Assembly (NCBI GenBank): GCA_947044405.1
Contig: CAMRHE010000359.1
Location: 1,288,501 to 1,352,500 of the forward strand
Source: Leptodactylus fallax
Taxonomy: Eukaryota > Chordata > Amphibia > Anura > Leptodactylidae
Reading direction: 5' to 3'
Length of the DNA: 64,000 nt
Positions 10,399 through 20,447 of this stretch are shown here, in pieces (position 1 is the first letter of the stretch; each line of letters starts with the position of its first letter). A model generated the notes under the pieces. It was not told the origin of the DNA. It made no database searches and saw only the letters and a program-made list of their open reading frames with translations. The position numbers and the translations under genes were made by a program.

Positions 10399-11075
10399 AG
10401 TTATCGCAGGCCGACCACCCCACCCCCCCGGGGCGGGGGCCCCTGACGACAAAACAAACACACCCCCCACCCCCCCCGCCACCCACCCCCCCCCCCCCCC
10501 TTCAAAAACTGTCGAAAATTGTTATAACCTGGAAGTAACGTTAAAGGGTTTGGTGATCGTAGGGCGGAGGAATGGCGGAAACGGTGGAAAAGGAGGGGGG
10601 GGGAAGGGGGGGGGGGTGAGGGAAGGGGGACACGGGATGGGTTGGTAGTTGGGGGGTTGGGTGTTGTTGTGTTGGTGGTGGGTGAGGGTTATATGTGTGT
10701 GTTGGTGTTGTTAGGTTAGGTGTTGGGGTTGTAAAGGAGGGGGTTGTTTGATGATTTAATGTTATATTTGTTGTAGATAAGGTGGTTTAGTTGTGTTGTT
10801 GGTTAGTTGGTGGTATTTGGTATAGTGGGGGTGGTGGGGGGGTGGAGGATGGGTAGATGTTTTTATAAAAAGTGGAAGAAGAGGTAGGCCATTGTTTGTC
10901 TTTTGGGTTTCGGGTGTGTTGGGGGTGTGTGGTTTTGTTTTTTTTTTTTTTTTTTTTGTTTTTTTTTGGGGGGTTTGTGTTGTGTTTTTTTATTTATTTT
11001 TTGTGTTTGGGTTATTGAGCTAGTGGGGGTGGGGGGGGGGCCGGGGGGTGGGGGGGGGGGGGGGGGGGGGCTCTT

Positions 11076-11131
<56 letters not shown>

Positions 11132-11140
11132 TTTAGCTGC
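10399..11140. repeat. Extreme low-complexity tract: C-rich, then G/T-only, then long T-run
   Basis: It begins abruptly with C-runs (including 15 or more C near 10485-10500). From about 10555 to 11075 the + strand is almost only G and T, with G-runs up to about 20 (around 11050-11070), and it ends with a T-run of about 50 (11079-11130). The composition is unlike either flank. It could be a real simple repeat with strong quadruplex potential, or badly resolved sequence. Open frames across it are composition artefacts. Confidence 0.85.
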
Positions 11141-11201
11141 TGTGCTACATCACTCAATATCTAACTCCTACCAATTATTTTTTTTTTTATATAACTGTAA
11201 T

Positions 11202-11207
11202 TTTATT
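11202..11207 (-). terminator. Polyadenylation signal AATAAA of the L1 element
   Basis: TTTATT on + reads AATAAA on the element's strand, about 15 bases before the A-tail and downstream of the ORF2 stop. Confidence 0.7.
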
Positions 11208-11429
11208 GAAAAATTTTTCATTAACAAGGAATAAAGAAAAAAACAAAAAAACAATAATAATCAAACAAACAGGAAGCATTGAGGTAAATAGAGGCTATCT
11301 GCCTCCTCCCCCTTAAGCAATATGCATTTAAATTAAGCAGTGAACAAGGGAGGGGGGGAATGGAGGGGTTAAGAAGACAAGGGTAGGACCAAAGGGAAGG
11401 GGGGGGGGAGGGAAGGAGAGGACTAGAGA

Positions 11430-14400
11430 TCAGAGACCCTGTAATGTACAATACATGTCCCAGGGTGCCCAAATAGCCCCAAAGGCTTCCCGTGAATTAT
11501 GTAGGCCAGCAGTCAGGTATTCAAGACTCCTCACATCCTTCATTCTAGCCACAAGCTCAAGACTAGATGGGGGACTCACCTTCTTCCAGTTTCTAGCTAT
11601 GAGAGTTTTAGCTGCAGTACAAAGATGCAAGAAAAGCCTGGATGACTTATTGCTCAGGTGTCTGGGGGGAAGGTTCAGGAGATAAAGAAGAGGGTCAAGA
11701 GGAACCTCTTGCAAAAAGAGAGCAGTCGTCAGAGTCCTGACCTCCCTCCAAAAACCGAGGATGAGAGGGCACGTCCAAAAGATATGGTGCAGGGTACCCA
11801 CCGCAGCTCCACAGCGCCAGCACCATGGGGGAACTAATGGGTTTAAAGTATGAAGGAGAGCCGGAGTATGATACCAATGCATCAACAGCTTATACTGCGT
11901 TTCCCTAAACGTAATGCACTGAGATGATTTCTGGGCCCGAGACCATACAATCCGCCACTGTTCCTGGGAGATGGGTTTACCCACCGCCTCCTCCCATTTA
12001 AGCATATAGCGATGATTAACAGGAGAGCCTATAGTTTGTGAGTTAAGAAGTTGGTAAATAGAGGATATAAAGCCCCTAGTGGACGTGCCTGCACGGCAAA
12101 TCTTTTCAAAAGCGGTGGGGAGTGACACCTTAAGAGACCCATGGAGGGAGCGGACAAAGTGAACCACCTGCAAGTAATGGAACCATTCAGTACTTGGCAG
12201 GTTTTGATTAGCTGTAAGATAAGCAAAGGACCTGAGTTCCAAGGTTCCAGGGTCAACCATATCAGCAATCCGGTAAAGGCCAGCTTCAGACCACACTTTA
12301 GTCATGGCAGAAGTCAGGCTCTCTGGGAGAAGGGGGTTGTATAGTATGGAGACCATAGATGAGCGCGGGGACATCAGGGAGAATCTAGCACAACAGGTAG
12401 ACCAGATAGATCTAGTAAACCGAATGGGGCCCAACAGGTACGAGGCAGGGGGGGGTGGGGGGAGCTGACCCACAGAAGCGCGTTAGGATGCATGGGTGCC
12501 AGCCATAGCTTCTCTACCTGCACCCATCTGGTGTATGCTGGCATAGCCGCCCAGAATGGGATATGGCGTAAGTGGGCCGCCCAGTAATAATGTAACAGAT
12601 GTGGGACAGCCATACCCCCAGACCCCCTATCCGCCAGCATAACAGATCTAGGTATTCGGTGTCGTTTTGCTTTCCAGATAAACTGGAAGATAGCTTTCTG
12701 TAGGTTCCGTAATTCTCCCCGAGGTATCGCGACTGGGAGAGTCTCGAAAAAATACAGTAGCTTCGGGAGGAGAGTCATCTTGACCGCAGCAATTCTCCCC
12801 AAAAGGGAGATAGGCAAGGGTTGCCATTTGTCCAATAGGGCTCTTAGCTCACAAAACAACCGCGGGTAGTTTGCCGAGTAGAGGGTCGCATAGGAAGTGG
12901 ATATATGGACTCCCAGGTAGCGGATAGAGGACTCCCGCCACTGGAAATCGTAATTACTGCGGAGGAGAAGGAGAAGGTCCCGTGGGATGTTAAGTGGGAG
13001 TGCCTCAGTCTTCGCGGGGTTCACCTTATACCCTGAGAGATCACCATAGGTCTCTAGCGAGCGCAGCAAGTTTGGAAGGGTAGTATGAGGGGAGGTGAGA
13101 GTGAGGAGTACATCGTCCGCAAAGAGAGATATCTTAAATTCCTTATCTTGGACCATGATGCCCTTGATATTAGGGTCTCGCCTAATCTTGGCCGCTAGCG
13201 GTTCAATGCAGAGGGCAAATATGATGGGTGACAGGGGGCAACCCTGCCTAGTGCCATTTCGAATAGGGAAGAAGGGCGAAGATGCATGGGGAAGCTTAAT
13301 TGCTGCTGAGGGTAAGGAGTAAAGGGCCTGGATAGCTGTGAGAAAAGGTCCCGTAAGCCCGAACGCCTTAAGCGTAGTATGCATAAACGACCAATTTATG
13401 CGGTCAAAAGCCTTTTCAGCGTCCAGGCTCAAGAGAAGGGCCGGGGTAGAATAATGATTGGCCACCTCCACCAAATCCACAGTCCTCCTGGTGTTGTCAC
13501 CACCCTGACGACAGGGGATGAATCCCACCTGGTCCTTATGGACAAGCAGAGGGAGCCAAGCATTCAGTCTATTGGCTAAGAGTTTGGTGAAAAGTTTCAG
13601 GTCCGTGTTCAGCAAAGCAATCGGTCGGTAGTTAGCACAATCCTGCAAGTCCTTACCCGGTTTAGGGACCAATGTGAGTAGTGAAGAGAGCATAGTCGGG
13701 GGTATAGGGGAACCTGAAAGGAAGGAATTGAAGAAGGACAATAGATGAGCAGAGAGTTCACCCTGGAAAACCTTATAATAATTGTAAGTGAACCCATCTG
13801 GGCCTGGGGCTTTCCCATTTGGGAGGTCCCTCAGGACCCCTTCTAGTTCCTCCCTGGTGATGGGGGTGTTCAGGGAGGTTAGGGCCTCAGGAGGAAGGCG
13901 TGGGAGACAACAATCCTTTAAATAGTCTTCCAGTAGTGTTGAGTCATCCCCAGGGAGTAGTGCTCGTGGGGGGGGTAAGTCATACAGCTTAGAGTAGTAA
14001 GAGTGGAACGCCAGCGCCACAGCATCAGGGTGATGTTGAAGAGTACCCGCGGGGTCACGGACAGAGTGTGGTGTGGAAGAGGCCCGATGATCCCTGAGGG
14101 TTCCTGCCAGGAGGGTATGAGATTTATTACCTCGTTCAAAAAACCGCTGACGGGTATAAAGGAGAAGTCGTTCCACATGGCGGGTCTCCAAATCACGGAG
14201 GTCCGCCCGGGCCAGGACCAAACGGCGAAGAACCCCCAGGGATGGATGCGCTGCCAAAGTCGTCGTAAGGGACCGAATACGGGCTTGGAGAAGCTGTTCC
14301 TGGGCCTGTCTGTCCCTTTTAAGCCTAGAAGCCAATGCGATACAGCATCCTCTCATGACCGCCTTATGGGCTTCCCAGAGAATGGCAAGAGAGTCTACCG

Positions 14401-15238
14401 AGCCTAAGTTGTCCCTAAAATAATCTATCAAGTGTGTGCGCAGGGTCTCGAGGGAGGTCGGCGAATTGAGCAGTGTTTCGTTAAGACGCCAATGACATTG
14501 GCGAGTAGGCACTGGAGTCGTAGATAAGGTAACCACGACTGGGGCATGATCAGACCAGGTGAGGGGGCCAATGTTCGTGTCCCTAAGCAAACGAAGAGCG
14601 GGAGCATTTCCAAAGAAGTAGTCAATGCGGGTGTGAGTGTTATGAGGGTGAGAAAAGAAGGTGTAGGAGCGCGCCGTAGGATTGTCCACTCGCCAAAGGT
14701 CATACAAAGAGTGGGCGCGGATCAGCCTGCGGAACTCCCTTGCAAGTTGGGCCAACCTATGGGGGGTTGGGCCCTGGGGTAACGCCAGACGATCCGCCCG
14801 TTCAGAGAAGACCATGTTAAAGTCTCCCCCCACCAGCCAAGCTGATGGTGGGAGAGCGCGCAGACGGGAGAATACCCGGCGCAAGAACGGGATCTGTGCT
14901 GAATTGGGGGCATAGACATTGCATAAAACAATCGGGGCACCATAAAGGAGCCCCTCCAAGATAACAAACCGGCCACCTGGGTCTATGTGGGAAGTCGTCA
15001 CTGTAATTGGGCAGGATCGAGAAAGAAGGATAGCCACCCCAGCTCTGCGTCGATTGTGGAAGGCTGAAAAAGCTACGGGAAAATAATGCTTTGCGAAGGC
15101 AAAAGTACCAGCGCGGTCAAAATGAGTCTCCTGAAGAAACGCCACATCCGCTCGTAAGGAGCGGAGTTCTCTAAGGACATGGCGCCTTTTAATGTTGGAA
15201 CCCAGGCCCTTGACATTAATTGTCACGCACCTAACCAT
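11430..15238 (-). pseudogene. L1 ORF2: endonuclease / reverse transcriptase, one frameshift
   Basis: The likely start is the Met at 15238 (MVRCVTINVKGLGSNIKRR), typical of L1 ORF2; the frame is also open upstream to 15337. The APE-type endonuclease covers residues 1 to about 235 with FLQETHF, NVYAPN, GGDFN and a terminal SDHAPV. The reverse transcriptase has NGKAPGPDGF, RPIALLNTDLKLFTKLLANR, DAEKAFDRINW (catalytic Asp), GTRQGCPLSP and LFADDVLL (catalytic Asp pair, about residue 705). The frame changes at about 12445-12465, inside a G/C homopolymer, and the remaining C-terminal part reads on in another frame to 11430, including CWRC then GTLHHIFWTC, the C-terminal CCHC-type motif. Total about 1270 residues, matching L1 ORF2. 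The single break in a homopolymer could be an assembly error. Confidence 0.93.
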
Positions 15239-15806
15239 TGGGACCCAGGATTGGAGGACAGTGGCGGATTGCAATAAGCTCACCCATCTCACATGACGCT
15301 GGCAAGTTTCCCTCGGAGAGGCAAAAGGGCAATCCACAAACAGGAACCCAAAGTCGAGGCAGGGTCTCTAGATCAGGGAGGGGGGGGGAAAGAGAGGGAG
15401 GGAGGGAGGCAAAAGACATCATAAATGACAAAGTAAAAATAAAAACAGTTAAACAATACTTTGTGGGCGAGGCTAAGTCACTCGCCTGGGGACCAATGAG
15501 GGCAGCCAGAGGTCCAATCAGGATCAATGGCCGCACAGTCCAAGTATCCCCTTAGGGGGGAGAGCGTGGACAGGAGGTCGGAGGGGAGGCGGTGGATCCC
15601 CAACCACCAGTAAAAAGAAGGAAGGAAGGGGAGTCACCGGAACCCCACCCCGCCCCACTCCGCTAAAACAATCCAATAATAAGCATAATAGATGAGACCC
15701 GTAGACCTAAAAAAGAAAAAAAAAAGAAGCAAACATAACATTAAGGCATGCAGATTCCAAAGCACCACCGAGAAAAGGGAGAACGTCTCAAGGGGGGGCA
15801 GCCTCC

Positions 15807-17313
15807 TCAGGGATCAGTCTCCAGCCGGGGCCTCCGAGTGGTCACCACCGCGGAGGATGCATGACGTCGTCTGGGCTCCAATCGTTGCCAAACCGGTGGT
15901 GGGGGAGGGGGTGGAGAGAATAGCTCCCAGTCTGTTAAATCCGGCAGGGGAACATCCAATAGGTCACAGAAGAGAGGCAAATCCGCAAAGGAGCGAAGCG
16001 TAGCGGAGCGACCATCCCTACGAGCAATGAGAGCAAACGGAAATCCCCACCGGTAAGGAATTTGGTGCTCCTGAAGAATCTGGAGGAGGGGTCGGAGATG
16101 GCGGCGTTTCTGGAGGGTGATTAGCGACAGATCCTGATAAAATTGTAGTGGAGCTCCCTGAAACTCGAAGTCTTTGAGTTTGCGCACTTTGCTCATTATA
16201 GCCTCTTTAAGGGTGAAGTCGTGGAGGCAGCATATGACATCACGGGGTGTGGCGGATGATCCTCTGGGTCGAAGGGCTCGATGTGCCCTATCAAACTTAA
16301 TTTTGTGGGACGGGGGCTCCTGCAGTATAGTGTTGAAGACAGCCTCCAGCAGAACAGGCAGATCCTCAGATTGGTCAGCCTCTGGGAGTCCCTTGATGCG
16401 TATATTGTTGCGCCGGCCCCTGTTGTCAAGATCCTCCAAGTGGCGTTGCATGTCCCGTATAGCTGAACCCTGTTCAGTGGTAGTATCATGCAGTGAGGCA
16501 ACATAGTCCCTGGTAGTGTCATGGTCATTCTCCAGCGTGTCCATTCGGTTAGCAATGGAGTGTAAATCAGTGCGGAGGGTAGCAATTTCAGATCGGAAGG
16601 ACGCTGTGATTTCCGCAACCATACTTTTAAGGTCTTGTTTAGTAGGAAGTTGAGGAAGAAGGTCCGCCATGGATGATGGTGCTGAAGATGGGCCTGGAAT
16701 GCAGCTCTGGGGGTGCAGGACTGGAGGGGGGGAGGCATAATCCTTGGGGAGTGTGGGGGCGGAGGAGCCCCTACGCCAGCGCCTTCCACCGCGCCATCCC
16801 CCCTGAGCTATGGAGGGGAGGGGCGATGGGGGAAGATAGTAGATGGGGGGCCACAGAGACCAGCTCTGTGGCCACAGGCTGCAACTCATCAGCGGTGTAG
16901 GAGGGAGCAGAGCCACTGACCTCAGAACTCCTTGAGAAGCTGGAGACATCCGGGGTCCTCTCATGCCGCTCTGCCAGGAGTGCTGGTGAAGCAGAATGTA
17001 GTTGCTGGGACATCCCAGGGTGAGGAGACTGTGGGAGTACTCGTGCTGGGGAAACTCTGGGTTGCCCAGGCGCCGACAGGGATCTCTGTTGAAGCGGCGC
17101 TCCGCTGGCTGACAGGGGGAGCGTGGGAGGAGAGAAGCTGCGCTGCGACCCCTGTGCCTGGAGAGCGGAGGAAATCCAAGATGGCCGCCCCGCAGCAGCC
17201 TGGCCCGGTAGAGAAGGCCGCTGGGCCAGAAAGGCGTCCAGGGTGGCCCCCCCAGACCTCTCCACGGGCGCTGGGGTGTCCGGGGCCACCTTCCTCGGTA
17301 AGCGCTTGCCCAT
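15807..17313 (-). pseudogene. L1 ORF1: RNA-binding coiled-coil protein, one frameshift
   Basis: The C-terminal two thirds read in one frame from about 16790 to 15807. They hold a coiled-coil region with heptad-like spacing (about 16430-16660, MADLLPQLPTKQDLKSMVAE onward), an RRM-type core RRNNIRIKGLPE at about 16385-16415, and a C-terminal domain with FDRAHRAL and PPPPPP near the end. The N-terminus in the other frame, from the Met at 17313 (MGKRLPRKVAPD), is Pro/Ser-rich and runs to 16771, so an indel near 16770-16800 (a C-rich run) probably joins them. The same C-terminal frame is also open up to a Met at 17345, an alternative reading. In the family, trimers coat the element's RNA and assist target-primed reverse transcription. 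Confidence 0.85.
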
Positions 17314-17418
17314 ACTGCGCCTGCTGAGGGGTCCACGGGTCTCAATAGCGAGCGGAGGAGCGGAGAAGGACCTGCGCGCGTGCTACTCCATGCGCGTCCA
17401 GGCCACGCCCCTCCCTCC

Positions 17419-17693
17419 CAATTTTTTTTGTTTCTGGTGAACTTTTCTTTGCCTGGAATGTGAATTAAATTGTTGTTCTCTTTGAAGTTTTTTTTTGAAT
17501 AACCATTTATAACTACCCTACTAAAAGTTGTGGGTTCCCTTTATATAAATAAAAAATAAAAAAAATTTTAAATAAATTTTTTTTTTTTTTTTTAATAAAT
17601 TTATATTATCCTTTCTCTTAAACACATAAAATTAATTTTTTTTTAATTAAAACCTCTATTTTTTTTTTTTCTATCTATCTTCTTCTTCCTCCT

Positions 17694-17731
<38 letters not shown>

Positions 17732-17748
17732 CGTATTTCTCTCTAGTT
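17419..17748. repeat. AT-rich low-complexity tract with long T-runs
   Basis: Mixed A/T stretches, T-runs of 16 or more near 17576-17592, and a T-run of about 30 at 17699-17729, after a CTATCTATCTTCTTCTTCCT stretch. It abuts the 5' end of the L1 element and mirrors the low-complexity tract beyond its 3' end. Confidence 0.75.
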
Positions 17749-18957
17749 CCATTTACTCATAAGGTGCGCAGCCATAATCCCAGGTGTATATTGGCAATAG
17801 TGGCCAGGCTGGAACAATAGGGCTTTTTATCCATCACAGCAGGGCTCCATTGTATTCCTATACAGTCCTAAGTGATCAAAGAAACATGCAGGGTGCAGTC
17901 TGCACTGGTTGATCAGATATGGCTGATAACATTGTATCATTTCACTTGGATCGGCCATATACAAAGAATCTGGACTTGATTGCATTATTCAATCAGACTT
18001 GCTGCCGCCGGTGACCTCATTCTGGGAGGTGGCATAAAGGGTATAAAAGATGAGGTAAGAGGCAATGGGAGGAGATTTTGTGTTGGGACTACAAGAGAAC
18101 ACCATGAGGAGATTTTTGTGATGAGACTACTGGACTAATGCTGAGAGACTGTGATGAGAGCATGCAGGCTGGAATATACTGTGATGCCACATGCTAGGAG
18201 TTAATGCTGAGAAGCCTCCACTGGTGATCTCACACATACCAGAGCATGTGTGAGTGTTGGACTACAGAACCACATCAAGGAGATGTGTGGTAAAGTAACT
18301 ATTTCAACCTTTATCCCTTTTATTTTATTTGTACTGTATCTTGTAACTAGTAACTGTTAATGCTTGCATATATCTGCATATCTGTTCTGAACTGTATATG
18401 TTAGATGTTAATACCGACCCATTTAGGGGTTAATAAATATATAAAATTTAGAAAGCTTGTCTTGTATTTATCTGGTGAACCCGACATTCACTGGCAGTGA
18501 GTGTGGTTTTTATATGAAAGAAGACTCAGGTGGGGCCACAGCGGTGTTGGCGCACTGAGGATCTTTCACACCCTTTTTGCCATTTTTAGAGTAAATACAA
18601 TTGAGGGTAAATGGCGCATATCTTATAGGGATTGTTATACAGCATAGCTATGTGCCTAGTCAGACAATATCAGAATTTCTGTCAATAATATTGGCACATG
18701 TCAATTCTTTTTTTTGTGTTTTTTAAAACACATGAACCAAGTTCTGCTGTTAAACTTGAAATAAAAACTGCCTGAATTCTTGTTTAAAAATGATCTTTCA
18801 TTCTGTATCAAAGAGAAGGATCTAAAAGTGCAGTATTCATCTTAGTAAAAAAAATAGGAAACTGACATCTGATGAGAGGAAAGGTGAGAAGTGAAATGTA
18901 ACAGCAAATATTACATTGCAAAGTCTTTGAATTTGACTTCTACAAACCTTGAGTGTT
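17749..18957 (+). repeat. LTR-like stretch (about 18000-18480) in non-coding DNA
   Basis: A TATA-like GGGTATAAAAGATGAGG (about 18038-18054) is followed about 380 bp later by GGGGTTAATAAATATA, which holds an AATAAA signal (about 18432), then CTTGTCTTGTATTTATCTGG and TGAACCCGACATTC, which could be an LTR edge next to a primer-binding site. This order (TATA box, AATAAA, edge, PBS-like) fits an LTR. I found no second LTR, no target duplication and no coding remnant, so the call is tentative. The rest of the interval is unassigned. Confidence 0.35.
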
Positions 18958-18970
18958 TCAGTCATAGTAA
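18958..18970. repeat. Target-site duplication, left, of second PLE copy
   Basis: TCAGTCATAGTAA, repeated exactly at 19528-19540. Confidence 0.85.
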
Positions 18971-19001
18971 GCTTTTGAGAGTACTAGCTCTCTTCTTCAG
19001 A
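18971..19001 (-). ncRNA. Degenerate hammerhead-like motif (left end of PLE copy 2)
   Basis: Minus strand: CTGAAGA, stem GAGAG / CTCTC around CTAGTA, then AAAA in place of the GAAA core (G12 lost). Probably inactive. Confidence 0.5.
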
Positions 19002-19399
19002 CATGGTGTTATACAAGAAACTGAAAATTCACAGACTTTTTATACACAAAAGACATGGACCTTCAAAGGATCTTAGAATCCTTACAAAAAAAATGCAATA
19101 TAAGTAGAGAAGTTATTTACAACAGGTCAAAAAATAAACAATCTCGAAACTTGTGGGGCGTGACAGAGGGATCAGTAATTCTTACTGTTATCTGTTTGCT
19201 TTGCTGTCAAGTGGTGATTTGTGACCCTCAAAGTTCATACATAGTGTGACATGAAACTGGCGTGAATATTAAGTTCAAATTGCAAAGTTTGAAATTTTTG
19301 CATTAACTTATATTCCCATTCCTTTCTCTCCCTGTGCGTCTTAAAATGTCCCTTTAAAACCACAATCCGCAATTTTCAGTTTCTTGTATAACAAACATG

Positions 19400-19430
19400 T
19401 CTGAAGAAGAGAGCTAGTACTCTCGAAAGC
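19400..19430 (+). ncRNA. Hammerhead-like motif (inverted terminal segment of PLE copy 2)
   Basis: CTGAAGA fits the CUGANGA core, followed by a 5-bp stem GAGAG / CTCTC with loop CTAGTA, then GAAA and GCTTAC. Same architecture as the motif at 6839-6869. Helices I and III are not demonstrable by eye. Confidence 0.58.
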
Positions 19431-19527
19431 TTACCGTCAAATATACTCAGCCTCTAAAAGGTATCGCCTGATTTCTTCATTCTTCCACTACTTTCTATGG
19501 CTAACACGGTACAACATTATACTACTA

Positions 19528-19540
19528 TCAGTCATAGTAA
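19528..19540. repeat. Target-site duplication, right, of second PLE copy
   Basis: TCAGTCATAGTAA, exact match to 18958-18970. Confidence 0.85.
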
Positions 19541-20447
19541 AGAAATCAAACAAGAAAGCCTGAACTTATGTGTTTCCTGGGTAGTGTCCTTTTACTGGCC
19601 CCTGCTTGTACAATCTAATATACTTGTATTTAGTAGATATTTGGACATATACTTAAAAATGAGCATTAGCATGCTCAATGATTGACTTTGATACAATCAT
19701 TTTATGGCATTATAGTTTTCACAATGGATGTAATTTTTATCATATCCTTGTATTCATTATCTGGTTATGTGAAATTTGCAGGCAATTTGGAGGCAGGCAA
19801 AATCTTTTGGTTATTTCAAGTATAAACCAATTAAAGTCTTACTCTGTGAGTATATAATACAGCAATAGTTCTAGACTGGTGTGCCGATTTGCAGAGCCAA
19901 CAACACCACTCTCATTCCCTTCCAGCTTTAAATATCAACCTAAAGACTCCCCTGTCATTTGGCTTTTGTCATACTGGTCTGTGTGCTATATATTTTTTTT
20001 ATGTTTTTAAATGTTTTATATTATACTGAGTCACAATACAATGTAAGCATATAAATAAATAAAGGTCATAATACTAATATTACTATATTATAAACCATCA
20101 CAGTCTGGAGTAACTAAACTTAATTTTTAATGTGAAAAACGTAATAAAAATACACAACAACTGGCTAAAATCTGACCAGCTGGTCAGTTTATATATCACA
20201 CACCAGGTAGCTATTACTGGGGTAGTAAAACAGGTTGTGTGAGTTCAAGTGGGGAAGGTTTCCTCCACATAAAAAATCCCAGCTGCTTTCCCAGTCTATG
20301 GATATTGTTCAAATATGATAAAAGTTTCACCCTATTAGCCTGGGCTAAAAATGTGGTCCCAGTCCCAGTGGACAACCCGATATATTTATGTCGTCACACT
20401 GATATAAGACTTGGTGACTTCAACTAAGCCACGGTGCATTGGGCTAA
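19541..20447. other. No gene recognised
   Basis: AT-rich non-coding DNA. Around 19900-20075 the text ends in ATATAAATAAATAAAGGTC and could be the tail of an old retroposon, but nothing upstream supports this. Confidence 0.4.

Larger units (their letters stand above)
11178..17418 (-). mobile_element. L1-type non-LTR retrotransposon, near full length (about 6.2 kb)
   Basis: Minus-strand LINE with the L1 plan: a short GC-rich 5' UTR (about 17314-17418), ORF1 (coiled coil plus RRM-type RNA-binding protein), a spacer of about 570 bp, ORF2 (APE endonuclease, reverse transcriptase, C-terminal Cys-rich motif), a 250-bp 3' UTR, an AATAAA signal and a short A-tail (T-run at 11178-11188 on +). Each ORF carries a single apparent frameshift in a homopolymer-rich place; otherwise both read cleanly, so this is a young insertion or an active-family member with sequencing slips. 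A clear target duplication was not found; both flanks are low-complexity. Confidence 0.92.
18971..19527 (-). mobile_element. Second Penelope-like copy: truncated 3' part joined to an inverted terminal segment
   Basis: The body (18971 to about 19378) matches the 3' end of the PLE at 6778-8356, including the last codons of its ORF (CTGGCGTGAATATTAAGTTC, TTTGAAATTTTTGCAT) and the AAGTAGAGAAGTTATTTACA stretch, here with only one 52-bp unit. From about 19379 to 19527 the terminal segment follows in the opposite orientation, ending CGGTACAACATTATACTAC, the same edge as in copy 1. Thus hammerhead-like motifs face opposite ways at the two ends. A perfect 13-bp target duplication shows the whole composite inserted as one unit. 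Confidence 0.85.

Noticed and set aside
10903..11136. Open frame rich in Gly and Phe across the G/T-rich tract
   Set aside because: It follows from runs of G and T in low-complexity DNA; there is no domain or codon structure.
13095..14407. Several + strand open frames within the L1 region
   Set aside because: They are antisense shadows of the GC-richer ORF2 on the minus strand, where all catalytic motifs read clearly.
11171..17440. CCAATT at both L1 edges as a target-site duplication
   Set aside because: Only six shared bases next to T-runs on both sides; too short and too simple to count.
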